Origin: Vasconcelosia minhoensis LEGE 07310
Lineage (GTDB): Bacteria > Cyanobacteriota > Cyanobacteriia > Phormidesmidales > Phormidesmidaceae
Direction: 5' to 3'
Length of the DNA: 64,000 nucleotides
Assembly (NCBI RefSeq): GCF_015207255.1
Contig: NZ_JADEXG010000001.1
Span: 143,979 to 207,978 of the forward strand
The notes below the pieces were generated by a model, which saw only the letters and a list, made by a program, of their open reading frames with translations, was not told where the DNA came from and made no database searches. The first letter of the stretch is position 1; every line of letters starts with the position of its first letter. Shown here one piece after another: positions 1 through 8,163 of the stretch. The position numbers and the translations under genes were made by a program.

Positions 1-716
1 TATAAGATGTAGTAACGCGGTTCGTGCTGGAACGGCTGACAAAACACCTTCACCCAACCAAACTCTTTGAGGTAAACCATCAGACCTGACTTGGGAATCT
101 CTAAGGTCTTCACCTGCACGACCTGTCCCCGCACTAAGGAGACTTTGCGATTGGCAGCAATGCCGAATAGAAAGCCGACTTTCTCGTTTCTGAGAAACTT
201 CAGATTCTCCAGACTTGAATACCAACTATCGCCTGTCACCCATCTCGGCTCAAGCCCCCACTGCTTGACTTCTAGCACCATCTCGCGAAAGTAGTCGTTC
301 TTGGTTTTGCCCTCCCGTTTATCGTAGATGCGAAAGTTGACTGGGTAGGCATTGCCTGCTAGGTCGGTGTAGTACAAAGTGATCAGATTAATCCCTTTGA
401 CGCTGCGGTTGTGCTTGCCGGACCAGAAATATCCAATGAAGGCGCTCTTCTCTAGGTCTCGATAGGGCTTATCCTCAACACTATCGTCCACACTCAGGCT
501 GCCGCCGACCAGGTTCACCTCCCCTTTGACTTCGTCAAATAAGTCTGCTGCGGTGTATCGCTCCCGCAGCAAAAACCGATTGACACTATCATGACTCACC
601 GTTTCGAGGATCTCGGCTAAGCGTACACAGCTGACATACCTGGGCTCTGCCAGTAGATACAGGGTGTACAAGCTACAGTTACACTGAGCAGTAGACGCTT
701 TCGTTAGCTGACGCAT
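1..716 (-). CDS. IS701-family transposase, C-terminus beyond the window
   Basis: DDE transposase read on the minus strand from an ATG at 716; the frame is open to the window edge, so about 238 N-terminal residues are visible. The translation contains NLVGGSLSVDDSVEDKP, FIGYFWSGKHNRSVKGINL and a WVTGDSWYSS block, the arrangement around the first two catalytic acidic residues of IS701-type (DDE superfamily) transposases common in cyanobacteria. A terminal-repeat-like sequence lies 60-80 bp upstream of the start (779-793), next to the 3' end of a siderophore-binding protein gene, so the element seems to have inserted at the end of that gene. Intactness of the element cannot be judged because its other end is outside the window. 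Confidence 0.85.
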   Translation of the reverse strand, partial: MRQLTKASTAQCNCSLYTLYLLAEPRYVSCVRLAEILETVSHDSVNRFLLRERYTAADLFDEVKGEVNLVGGSLSVDDSVEDKPYRDLEKSAFIGYFWSGKHNRSVKGINLITLYYTDLAGNAYPVNFRIYDKREGKTKNDYFREMVLEVKQWGLEPRWVTGDSWYSSLENLKFLRNEKVGFLFGIAANRKVSLVRGQVVQVKTLEIPKSGLMVYLKEFGWVKVFCQPFQHEPRYYIL

Positions 717-778
717 CTTGGTTAGCTCGCTGGCCGGAGGGATACCTGCATCACCTCACAAAGTGTCCGCTTTGTCAA

Positions 779-793
779 TGCGTAAGTCCTATA
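779..793 (-). repeat. Probable end (terminal repeat) of the IS701-type element
   Basis: Read on the minus strand this is TATAGGACTTACGCA, a type of sequence often found at the ends of cyanobacterial insertion sequences. It abuts CTAG at 794-797, which fits the YTAR target reported for the IS701 family. The stop codon of the neighbouring binding-protein gene (789-791) lies inside it. The partner repeat is outside the window, so the call is inferred. Confidence 0.5.
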
Positions 794-1805
794 CTAGATA
801 TTTGAATAGGTCATCAATTACGGAATTAACTGCAATTGGCCCACAGGACATTGAATAAAGCTCCATGCCATATACTCTATCTTCCTGAACTGCCTTCAAT
901 TGTGACCAAAGTGGCTCTTCTCTGAGTTGCTTTAATGCTTCCTGTGTATCAGGACTATTAACGTTTAGAATCAACAAGATATCACCGTCTAAGTCTGGAA
1001 TATGCTCCTTACTAAGACCATGTAACTGACGATTCGATTCACTAGAAAATTGAGATTGACTTGGAGGGCGGGGTAATCCAGCATCCTTTAGTATTGAGCC
1101 AATATATGTAGATTCGGGGTAAAGATCGAAGCCAGTTGGATAAATAGCGATCGCTGAAACTTTGGTGTTCTGAAGCCGTTCACCCATTTGAGCTTTAAAC
1201 TCCTCCAGTCGAGTATAGTAAGCTTCTACAATTTTCTTTGCTGCATCTCCTTTTCCCAAAGCATCTGCATATACCGCTAACGACTCTTGCCATTCTGACC
1301 CATTTTTATCTTCAACGATGACAGTGGGTGCTATTTGTGATAAGAGGTCGTAAATTGTCTCATCAGCAGCCCAGGCATTACCTAAAATTAAGTCTGGTTT
1401 AAGAGCAAGAACCTTCTCTAAATCAACTGGATGGCCTGTATCTTCAATTCCCTCAACTGTTTCATCTGAATGCAATCTCTTCATGTAATGATGTGAAGTA
1501 CCTACAGGCTTAACCCCTAAAGCGAGCGCATGATCAAGTGAACAAGGTTCTATCGCCACTACTCGTTGTGGGTTGACTGGCACATTGGTTTTGCCCATAG
1601 CATGTTCAACGACTCGGGTTGAAGTCGGTGGTGAGTTGGATAAAGCAGGGCTGTGTCGGTTAGTTGTGCTGTCAGATATATTGCCACTACACCCTGACGC
1701 TGTAGCGAATATAAGTACACCTACTAGAAATAGATGAATAGCCTTATACATCTGCATTTTCAACAAGCTGTGTAGCGATGAAAATAAATTTTGGTTAATT
1801 GTCAT
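789..1805 (-). CDS. FecB-like ferric-siderophore-binding lipoprotein (module A)
   Basis: Periplasmic substrate-binding protein of a siderophore ABC importer (FecB/FepB type), 338 residues. A signal peptide ends in lipobox TASGC with Cys39. M17 (1757) would give a more typical short lipoprotein leader, so the start is uncertain. Family features are HAMGKTNVPVNPQRVV near residue 68, LKPDLILGN in the N-lobe, and SCGPIAVNSVIDDLFKYL at the C-terminus. It lies 71 bp downstream of an AMIN-TonB receptor in the same direction, with a hairpin between them. The last codons and the stop fall in the end of an IS701-type element, so the natural C-terminus may have been replaced; the sibling protein at 7124-8128 ends KYLLEEN instead of KYLV. 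The ligand is unknown. Confidence 0.9.
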   Translation of the reverse strand: MTINQNLFSSLHSLLKMQMYKAIHLFLVGVLIFATASGCSGNISDSTTNRHSPALSNSPPTSTRVVEHAMGKTNVPVNPQRVVAIEPCSLDHALALGVKPVGTSHHYMKRLHSDETVEGIEDTGHPVDLEKVLALKPDLILGNAWAADETIYDLLSQIAPTVIVEDKNGSEWQESLAVYADALGKGDAAKKIVEAYYTRLEEFKAQMGERLQNTKVSAIAIYPTGFDLYPESTYIGSILKDAGLPRPPSQSQFSSESNRQLHGLSKEHIPDLDGDILLILNVNSPDTQEALKQLREEPLWSQLKAVQEDRVYGMELYSMSCGPIAVNSVIDDLFKYLV

Positions 1806-1822
1806 AGATCTAATTTCAATCG

Positions 1823-1860
1823 AGAGGCTGAAAAAGAGAAAATCTTCTTTCTCAGCCTCT
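1823..1860 (-). promoter_or_regulatory. Hairpin between receptor and binding-protein genes
   Basis: AGAGGCTGA at 1823-1831 pairs with TCAGCCTCT at 1852-1860, and the inner AAAAGAGAA/TTCTTTC segments extend the stem. It sits in the 71-bp gap of a co-directional pair. No clear T-run follows in the direction of transcription, so an mRNA-processing or attenuating role that lowers downstream expression is more likely than a full terminator. Confidence 0.5.
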
Positions 1861-1876
1861 TACTCTTCATCGTGGA

Positions 1877-4540
1877 CTAAAACGTAACGCGATAGCCAAT
1901 GCTAATGGCTCTGCCTGGGGCAGCAAGAGCATTTTCTGTTCTACCTCCCCGACTTCTTACTTGATACAAAAATGGAAAATATTCGGTATCTAGCAAATTC
2001 TGAATGCCAATTTGCAGCGACCCTGGACCGATGTCAATGCTGCTAATGTAATCCAGCACAAAATAGCTATCAGTCTCTACAAGAGGGCCGCGATCGCGCC
2101 CCCCCACAAACAACGCCTGGAAGCGATTACGCCATCCGGGTAAGGTTTCATTTTCCACATAGGCGGTAATTTTGAGTGGCGAAATTGTGAATGAGTTGAG
2201 GGGTTCAAAATCACCATCATCGTCCGGATCAATGTCGCCTTCAAACCAACTGATGAGTCCACCAAGCTGCCAGATTTCACTGGGTTGCCAATCAACCGTT
2301 GCCTCAACCCCATAGATTCGCTCGGGAGCACGGATAACCTCAGTTCGACCATCGGCATCAAGCGCAAAGTTGACTCCAAGGTCAGATTGATTAAAAAAAC
2401 CGGCCAGGGAAAACTGCACAGCTTGCCAGTCTCCGCGAACCCCCAATTCGTAGTTATTAACGACCTGCGGTGCCGTGAAGCCGAGATCATTTTCCACGGA
2501 TGTAAAAGGCGGAAATTGCAAAATTCGACCAAAATCTGGCACGCCAAAACCTTGAGAAAAGCTAGCAAAGATGCCGAGTTCATTGGTCAGGTCGTAGACC
2601 GTACCAATGTTGAATACTACATCGTCCGCACTGAGGTTGCCCCCTTCTACATCAATCTGTTCTCCTTGAAACAAAATAGCGGTATAGTCATCCACGCTCA
2701 GTCCGATATTTTCGTATCGTGCTCCACCACTGAGTAGCCAACGGGGGGTGATATCCCATTGTGCTTGGGCAAAGACCCCCAAACTTTCAACCGTGTAGAG
2801 TGGAGTGAAGTTGACAACCCGATCGGCTCTAGCAACCCGAAATCCACTGGTGACAAATTCATCATCTAGGACGGTATAGGGCTGAACCACTTTATCATTG
2901 TTATAGTCAGCCCCCCAGAGCAAGTTAAAGGTTGTAGAAATAGGCGTTTCAATTTCAAGTCGTCCGCCAAAGCCCTCGAACTCTGCCTGACGTACAATAA
3001 AAGACCCTAAGCTCGATCCAGGAAAGTCGGCTGAAAAGGTATCTTCAAAAGGTGCGCCAAGTGAAGTAAAACTGTCACGATAAAATCCTTGCAGGCGAAG
3101 CTCACTGCCGAAGATATCGGCGTTGCTATAGTTGAGGTTAAGCGTCGTGAATCTCCGTGCATCTTCGCAAATGACATCAATGCACTCTAAGTCCACTGGT
3201 AAGGCGCGGGCTTTGTCGGCATCGGGATCATCTGCCACACTCGGATCGACGATAAATTCTATGGTATCGCTGCTTTCATCCAAGTGATTGACGCTGAACT
3301 GGAGGCGCTGATTTTCACCAATGTTCACGCCCAACTTGCCCAAGATGTTGATATTACGGGCGTCTTGTACGATTTGACCGTCGCCTGGGATGCGATCGCC
3401 GGCCCCATCAAAGGCATAGCCAAAACCTTCGGTTGAGAAGTTAAGCACATAGTCCACCGGCGACACATTGCCCGAAATGTTAAATCCGAGATAGTTGCCA
3501 AAGCTCTCGGCGACGAAGTCTCCCCGAGAATTGACGCGCGCTTCTACCGTTGCCGTTAATTCCTCCTCGCTAGGACGACGAGTAATGATGTTGATCACAC
3601 CCCCCGTTGCCCCTGCTCCATAAGCGGCTGAGGGTCCCCGAACGACTTCGATCTGCTCGATGGCACCCGGTGGAATACTCCTGAAATACGAAGAAAGTGC
3701 ATTGAAGTTGGTGCTTACCGGAACCCCATCAATCAAAACCTGTGGGTCTCGCCCCCGTAATCGTTCTCCGCCGCTATTGAAGTTAAAACTAGGGGGATTA
3801 AACCCAGGTACAGTCTGACCGAGAATGTCTGGCAGGTTGGTATTGAGGTTGGTTTGCTCCTCAATCTGCTCGCGGGTCACCACCGTCACACTACGCGGCA
3901 CGTCCTGAATCTCTTCCTCCGTGCGAGTCGCCGTTACCACCACCTGAATCGCATCTGCATCATCAGCGTCGGCAGCCGTTGCCACTCCCGGCACCACGCT
4001 CAGCACCAAATTTCCGGTTTCTGTGCTCACCTCAGCCTGCGGCGGCGCCTCCGCCCCCGTAATTGAGACCCTGACACCGCCATCGAGCAGATTCATGACG
4101 CTGACCAGGGCAATACCTTCTGCCGGGCCAAACTGCTCAAACATCTCCCCCTCTGGTAGGGCCAGCACCGCATTGGGAATATCCGCCGTCAGCGCATTGC
4201 CGATCACCGAGGTTTGAGGCTCCGCCAGGGGGCCAGTTGCTTCCAGGGTTAGCTCCAGCCCGTTTTCCGTTTCGCTGACCTGGACTCCCGTAATCTGGGT
4301 AAGAGCCTGGGCCAGTTCCGCAGCCGCTGCACCCGTCTGCTCCTGAGCCTGAAACTGGCCCATCCATTCCTCAACGCTGGTGGCTGGTTCAGGTTCTTCG
4401 CCAAATTGGGAAGCCTCTACTGGAACGACCTCAGGCGCAGAAATGGTGGACGTTTCTGAAGAGTCTGCTCGGGCGGCTGACGCCAGCACCACCAAAAACA
4501 TACCCGTAAGCCAAAATAGTCTTTGCAGTTGACGCATCAT
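1877..4540 (-). CDS. AMIN-domain TonB-dependent siderophore receptor (module A)
   Basis: Outer-membrane gated receptor that imports ferric siderophores with TonB energy, 887 residues. Order: signal peptide (1-25, ends SAARADS), a linker, an AMIN domain (about 82-184; this family is associated with the periplasm and peptidoglycan), a TonB-box-like IQVVVTATRTEEE (198-210), a plug (about 212-320 with LRGRDPQVLIDGVP and GATGGVINIITR), then the 22-strand barrel ending in YRVTF with the usual terminal Phe. The architecture resembles CirA/FepA/IutA-type receptors. The gene is followed by its binding protein at 789-1805. The 5' region has paired repeats and an inverted-repeat iron-box-like element. 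Substrate cannot be read from sequence. Confidence 0.93.
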   Translation of the reverse strand: MMRQLQRLFWLTGMFLVVLASAARADSSETSTISAPEVVPVEASQFGEEPEPATSVEEWMGQFQAQEQTGAAAAELAQALTQITGVQVSETENGLELTLEATGPLAEPQTSVIGNALTADIPNAVLALPEGEMFEQFGPAEGIALVSVMNLLDGGVRVSITGAEAPPQAEVSTETGNLVLSVVPGVATAADADDADAIQVVVTATRTEEEIQDVPRSVTVVTREQIEEQTNLNTNLPDILGQTVPGFNPPSFNFNSGGERLRGRDPQVLIDGVPVSTNFNALSSYFRSIPPGAIEQIEVVRGPSAAYGAGATGGVINIITRRPSEEELTATVEARVNSRGDFVAESFGNYLGFNISGNVSPVDYVLNFSTEGFGYAFDGAGDRIPGDGQIVQDARNINILGKLGVNIGENQRLQFSVNHLDESSDTIEFIVDPSVADDPDADKARALPVDLECIDVICEDARRFTTLNLNYSNADIFGSELRLQGFYRDSFTSLGAPFEDTFSADFPGSSLGSFIVRQAEFEGFGGRLEIETPISTTFNLLWGADYNNDKVVQPYTVLDDEFVTSGFRVARADRVVNFTPLYTVESLGVFAQAQWDITPRWLLSGGARYENIGLSVDDYTAILFQGEQIDVEGGNLSADDVVFNIGTVYDLTNELGIFASFSQGFGVPDFGRILQFPPFTSVENDLGFTAPQVVNNYELGVRGDWQAVQFSLAGFFNQSDLGVNFALDADGRTEVIRAPERIYGVEATVDWQPSEIWQLGGLISWFEGDIDPDDDGDFEPLNSFTISPLKITAYVENETLPGWRNRFQALFVGGRDRGPLVETDSYFVLDYISSIDIGPGSLQIGIQNLLDTEYFPFLYQVRSRGGRTENALAAPGRAISIGYRVTF

Positions 4541-4584
4541 TCACTCCCACAACACCGGATAGGACTGCACATCTAAATCGGAAT

Positions 4585-4680
4585 ACTTCTCAAGAAGTTT
4601 ACCGGAAGCAGGTGAGCGATAGAAGCTGCTCTAGAACGGTGGCGGGAGCTTTTTTGAACGATCGCCGGAGGTTTTTGGCT
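4585..4680 (-). promoter_or_regulatory. Receptor A promoter: paired 22-bp-spaced repeats and iron-box-like palindrome
   Basis: On the plus strand GCGGGAGCTTTTTT starts at 4642 and GCCGGAGGTTTTT starts at 4664, a spacing of 22 bp, the two-helical-turn geometry of AraC-family operators. Closer to the gene, ACTTCTCAAGAAGT (4585-4598) is an inverted repeat. In the sense direction a possible -10, TAAACT, lies just before it. The same layout recurs at the other receptor genes. Which protein binds is inferred. Confidence 0.6.
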
Positions 4681-4740
4681 TAGGCTGAATAACCAGCAGT
4701 ATCGGATTGGCTAAGTAGGTTGCCCTAAATCAACTTTCGA

Positions 4741-4850
4741 GACGTCATATCGAGTGGAGGGGAGCAGAATCGAGATATCTCAGTGCACTACGCAGGATTG
4801 AGATTCCTCCCTCCGGTCGGAATGACATCTTCAGAATATTTTCGACAACG
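4741..4850. repeat. Possible dispersed intergenic repeat
   Basis: The gap at 4681-4853 contains a stretch ending in TCCCTCCGGTCGGAATGACA that resembles short dispersed repeats seen between bacterial genes. I see no second copy in this window and no coding frame. Confidence 0.2.
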
Positions 4851-4904
4851 TACTTATAGCGGCAAAAATTGAACCCAATTTTCAAGCTCATCTGGCCTTG
4901 CTAA

Positions 4905-5201
4905 CTAAGCGATTATTTCCAGATCTCGAATACACGTACCAATCGAAACCCGTGACTGACGAGCAAATACGAGACCAGGGAAGCGAATGGATCTCGTCTG
5001 CCGAGACTTTGCTTCGGCCAGTAAATCATCATCCTGAGAAAAGAGAACCCGCTGTAGTTCGGTGGCACGGTTCAAAACTTCAGGATCCGAGATGCCGATG
5101 CGATCATCTTCTTGAACGGTCAGAACGACAATATTTCGCAGCCGCAGGCCGTTCGTAATTGCTCCATGAACATTTTCATCCATGTAGAATGAGATGCTCA
5201 A
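4905..5201 (-). CDS. DUF5615 PIN-like toxin, C-terminus cut by a nonsense codon
   Basis: Small PIN-like nuclease of the DUF5615 family, the usual partner of DUF433 proteins in putative toxin-antitoxin pairs. Visible features are MDENVHG (first acidic residue) and SQDDDLL (acidic pair), then VSIGTCIRDLEIIA. Translation stops at TAG (4905-4907), but the same frame continues with LARPDELENWVQFLPL and then TAA at 4854-4856. That matches the usual family tail, so 17 residues have been lost to a point nonsense mutation. The start overlaps the stop of the upstream DUF433 gene by 4 bp (ATGA), which implies translational coupling. Function may be reduced or lost. Confidence 0.8.
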   Translation of the reverse strand: MSISFYMDENVHGAITNGLRLRNIVVLTVQEDDRIGISDPEVLNRATELQRVLFSQDDDLLAEAKSRQTRSIRFPGLVFARQSRVSIGTCIRDLEIIA

Positions 5202-5527
5202 GATAAGAGCCCTTGAGATTTGAGACGAGATACAAAGGGCGAATCCTGATGTTCTTGCTCTGACTGTTTGACGTAATTTTCGCGGCGCTGAATGTCAGCG
5301 TCTAGTGTGCTGCGATGGTCCCAATAGTAGGCCAAGGCCGCATAGATCTGGCTCATACTCACGTTGCGATGATTGATTTGAATCTCTTCCGGAGTCCAGC
5401 CATAGGCTCGTTGTGCCATTACGAGTTCAACCACCTTGAGCGTCGTCCCCTCGATCACAGGTACCTGCTCCTGGGTCAGCACAACATGTGGATATTCCGT
5501 TGGCGTCAGATTTTGTGCATGAATCAT
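5198..5527 (-). CDS. DUF433 antitoxin-like protein
   Basis: About 109 residues from the ATG at 5527; an upstream in-frame ATG at 5581 would add 18 residues that do not look like the family. The core GTTLKVVELVMAQRAYGWTPEEI and NVSMSQIYAALAYYWDHR is the DUF433 domain, a short helical domain thought to bind DNA. It is coupled by a 4-bp overlap to the DUF5615 PIN-like gene, the standard order of this putative toxin-antitoxin pair. It is inserted between the AraC regulator and the receptor of module A and is probably unrelated to iron uptake. Confidence 0.75.
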   Translation of the reverse strand: MIHAQNLTPTEYPHVVLTQEQVPVIEGTTLKVVELVMAQRAYGWTPEEIQINHRNVSMSQIYAALAYYWDHRSTLDADIQRRENYVKQSEQEHQDSPFVSRLKSQGLLS

Positions 5528-5602
5528 TGTGGCTAACCCACTTGTAATATTCCTCATAGTACCAAGAGCGCTTGGCGTCAAGGTTGTCGATAACCAGCCT
5601 TT

Positions 5603-6613
5603 TTAGCTCGTCTGCCAAAAATGCGGCTGACGCTTGCGGTAAGCACTGGGGTTTATGCCGAACTTTTTGCGAAAGGCGATCGCAAAGTGGCTGCGATTGG
5701 CATATCCCACGGCTTGAGCGGCATTGGAGACTGACATCTCTCCGGCTTCGAGCAACTGGCGGGACTTTTCCATGCGGCAGTCATGCAAATAACCAAACAC
5801 GGTAGTGCCAAACACCTGGCGAAACCCGGCTTTGAGCTTGCAATCGTTGATTCCTGCTAATCGAGCCAGCTCAATTAAGGTAGGCGGATCATTGAGTCGA
5901 GAAACCAAAATCTCTTTTGCGTAATGGATGCGCTCTACATCGTCCGGTTTTAGCGGCTTGGCGGTTTGGTGCGGTTCATCGGTATCTGGAAGTTGGGCGA
6001 GCTGGAGGGTCATCAATTCCCAAATTTTGCTCTCCAGATACATCCGCTGGGTAAAGCCTTGAAATGGACACTGCAAAATCTGTTGAATAACCTGCTGCAT
6101 CGCTGAATGAGTCGTGCAGACCTGGGAGTAGTAAGTGCAATCGGATGGCTTGATGAGATGGCTGAGCGAATTTGGTAGTTCCCCAGAATAGCCCGTTATC
6201 CACTGCCCCAATAGCGTCGGGTCGATATGAATGCTGACCTCAAACTCACGACGATGGGCCGTCTTTTGATAAACTTCCCCTGGAGCCATACCGCTACCGC
6301 AAAAACCATGTTGTCCGGCCCTGATAGAGGTTAATTCTGATGCTGCTACCCCCGTCAAGACAAAGCACAGCTCTAACGGGTGCTCACGGTCTTCACTTGC
6401 GACTACTAAGTCTTCATGGGGGCGATAGTCGGCAATATCTAAAACAATGCCCTCCCGGATACGGACTGTCCGAAGATAGCCGCTGCCCAGTTCTTGGGGA
6501 TAAGCCCAGGTTAAATCTAAAGGTTGCTGGGAATTCGGAACTGAGGTCACGCTTGCTTCGTATGAGCGCTCAATAATCTCCAGGTAATCTTCTTGAGAGA
6601 AGGTAATCGCCAT
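5603..6613 (-). CDS. AraC-family regulator, PchR-like (module A)
   Basis: Transcription factor of 336 residues. The N-terminal part (about 1-215) is the sensor domain shared by the five regulators here and begins AITFSQEDYLEI. The C-terminal ~100 residues hold two helix-turn-helix motifs: LIELARLAGINDCKLKAGF and VSNAAQAVGYANRSHFAIAF, with FGTTVFGYLHDCRMEKSRQL between them. PchR/YbtA-type proteins of this family activate siderophore receptor genes when the ferric siderophore is present. It lies upstream of the module A receptor, separated by a toxin-antitoxin pair. It has the clearest promoter in the window. Confidence 0.9.
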   Translation of the reverse strand: MAITFSQEDYLEIIERSYEASVTSVPNSQQPLDLTWAYPQELGSGYLRTVRIREGIVLDIADYRPHEDLVVASEDREHPLELCFVLTGVAASELTSIRAGQHGFCGSGMAPGEVYQKTAHRREFEVSIHIDPTLLGQWITGYSGELPNSLSHLIKPSDCTYYSQVCTTHSAMQQVIQQILQCPFQGFTQRMYLESKIWELMTLQLAQLPDTDEPHQTAKPLKPDDVERIHYAKEILVSRLNDPPTLIELARLAGINDCKLKAGFRQVFGTTVFGYLHDCRMEKSRQLLEAGEMSVSNAAQAVGYANRSHFAIAFRKKFGINPSAYRKRQPHFWQTS

Positions 6614-6642
6614 GAGTCTAAGGTGGTGCAGATATGGTTAAG

Positions 6643-6671
6643 ATTATACCTTAGATGAAATTTATTCTCAA
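6643..6671 (-). promoter_or_regulatory. Sigma-70 promoter of the module A regulator
   Basis: On the minus strand TTGAGA (6666-6671) and TATAAT (6643-6648) are separated by exactly 17 bp, about 30 bp before the start codon. The -35 hexamer is part of TTGAGAA, the heptamer that recurs at the iron-module promoters, so a repressor binding there would block polymerase. Confidence 0.65.
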
Positions 6672-6747
6672 TAGGCCTACAGTTCATCCCTTCGACTCCG
6701 TTTCTCCTGCGGAGACGCTACGCAAACAGGGCAAGCCTATCCACCCT

Positions 6748-7119
6748 CTACGGTGCAGGCGGAATTCGAGCAATCCGGCGAGGACGAAGTTGGGCTGGCA
6801 GACGATAGGCAGGCACCATGCCGTCTTCGCTGTCGAGGTAGAGTTCGCTGGCGGTGAGCAAGTCGGCGGCACAGGTTGCAGGGTCTAAATCGCCGAAGAG
6901 GAAAGTGGGTTTGTGGGTGCCGACGAAGGCGATCGCGCATGGCCTCTCACAAATACACAGACAGGTCGTTGTCTCAATCGTCAGTTCATCCTTGCGCGGC
7001 CACCGCTCGTGCAGTTCCCTGAGCTGATGAAGCAAGCGGACGCCGTCCGTTTCTTGATTGGCATCCGCCTCAGAATGAGTACCGCAGGCTTCGCAGACGA
7101 CTAGAACATGCTTTGCCAT
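6748..7119 (-). CDS. DUF1636 metal-binding protein
   Basis: About 123 residues from the ATG at 7119, which has a GAGGAG ribosome site about 9 bp upstream; a longer frame from 7161 would overlap the previous gene. It carries the DUF1636 cysteine pattern: CEACGTHS near the N-terminus and CLCICERPC in the middle, reminiscent of thioredoxin-like [2Fe-2S] ferredoxins. The start is only 4 bp past the stop of the binding-protein gene at 7124, so it is the last gene of the receptor - binding protein - DUF1636 operon. Position suggests a role in handling metal or reducing ferric ligand, but biochemical function is not established. Confidence 0.8.
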   Translation of the reverse strand: MAKHVLVVCEACGTHSEADANQETDGVRLLHQLRELHERWPRKDELTIETTTCLCICERPCAIAFVGTHKPTFLFGDLDPATCAADLLTASELYLDSEDGMVPAYRLPAQLRPRRIARIPPAP

Positions 7120-7123
7120 GAAA

Positions 7124-8128
7124 TCAATTCTCCTCGAGCAAATATTTGAACAGGTCATCAATGACTAGATTGGCCGCAATTGGTCCATCGCCAATCCAAT
7201 ATTCACCGGGGACTTCGTACACTCGGTCTTGCTGTACCACCGATAGCGTTGACCACAGTGGATCTGCTTTGAGCGCTTCTTTTTCAGACTGTGCATTTTG
7301 GGCAATTTCATCGCGATGTCCAAAAGTCCAGAGAAAAAGGGCATCGCCATCCACATCCGGTATATTTTCTCGACTAATTGTGTATTGAATTTGATTGTCA
7401 AAGAGGTTTTTTGCTTCTGAGGCCGTGAAATCTTGAGATGCCGGACGAGATAAGCCTGCATCAGCGATGACTGTGCCAGGAAATGAGTCTTTGAGATAAA
7501 GATTGATCTGAGTTGGATATACCCGCACAATTGAAATCTCGGTCTCGGCGGCGCGAGTTCCCATGTGCTGCTGAAATTCTTGGGTGCGATCGTAATAATG
7601 CTCCATCACCTGCTCAGCTTTCTCCGTTAACCTGAGTGCTGCCGCGTACTGCATAAACACATCTTTCCACTGACCGCTATAGTCATATGGAATGACGACA
7701 GTGGGAGCGATATTGGACAAAAGCTTATAGTCCACGTTGGCATAGCTCCCGATAACAATGAGGTCTGGCTTGAGCTCTACAATCCGTTCGAGGTTGGGCG
7801 CATCGTATCCACCAACATTCTCAATGTCGTCAATCTCTCCTCGTAGGTAAAAATTAGCTTGAGCCGCACTATCACTGGCAATCGGTTTGACTCCCAAGCT
7901 CAATGCGTAATCTAGCCCAGCTAAATCTACAATTCTCTGAGGATTGTCAGGTACACAGGTTTTGCCCGCCGCATGGCTAACCATGTGACACGCCCCAGCC
8001 GCTTCTCCGCCTGCAATCTCTGGGGGAGTTGACTCTAATGAACGTCCCCCACAGGCGACGGATACAACCAAAGCAGTAATTGCAGCGATCGCCACTAGCC
8101 ATCTACGATACCTTTGCCTCATCTGCAA
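7124..8128 (-). CDS. FecB-like ferric-siderophore-binding lipoprotein (module B)
   Basis: 334-residue periplasmic binding protein. The leader ends in lipobox SVAC with Cys26 and is followed by HAAGKTCVPDNPQRIV, LKPDLIVIGS and a C-terminal GDGPIAANLVIDDLFKYLLEEN. It begins 35 bp after the receptor at 8164-10680 and ends 4 bp before a DUF1636 gene, so the three genes form one transcription unit. It is the closest sibling of the binding protein at 789-1805. No permease or ATPase gene follows, so it must use a transporter encoded elsewhere. Confidence 0.9.
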   Translation of the reverse strand: MQMRQRYRRWLVAIAAITALVVSVACGGRSLESTPPEIAGGEAAGACHMVSHAAGKTCVPDNPQRIVDLAGLDYALSLGVKPIASDSAAQANFYLRGEIDDIENVGGYDAPNLERIVELKPDLIVIGSYANVDYKLLSNIAPTVVIPYDYSGQWKDVFMQYAAALRLTEKAEQVMEHYYDRTQEFQQHMGTRAAETEISIVRVYPTQINLYLKDSFPGTVIADAGLSRPASQDFTASEAKNLFDNQIQYTISRENIPDVDGDALFLWTFGHRDEIAQNAQSEKEALKADPLWSTLSVVQQDRVYEVPGEYWIGDGPIAANLVIDDLFKYLLEEN

Positions 8129-8163
8129 CTCACCTTCTATGCTCCCATTTTAAATCGTGACTT

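Noticed and set aside
2077..2583. Long open frame inside the module A receptor (and similar ones at 8196-8589, 13328-13655, 18004-18496)
   Set aside because: They are other-frame shadows of clearly coding receptor, Uma2 or binding-protein genes, and their translations show no domain.
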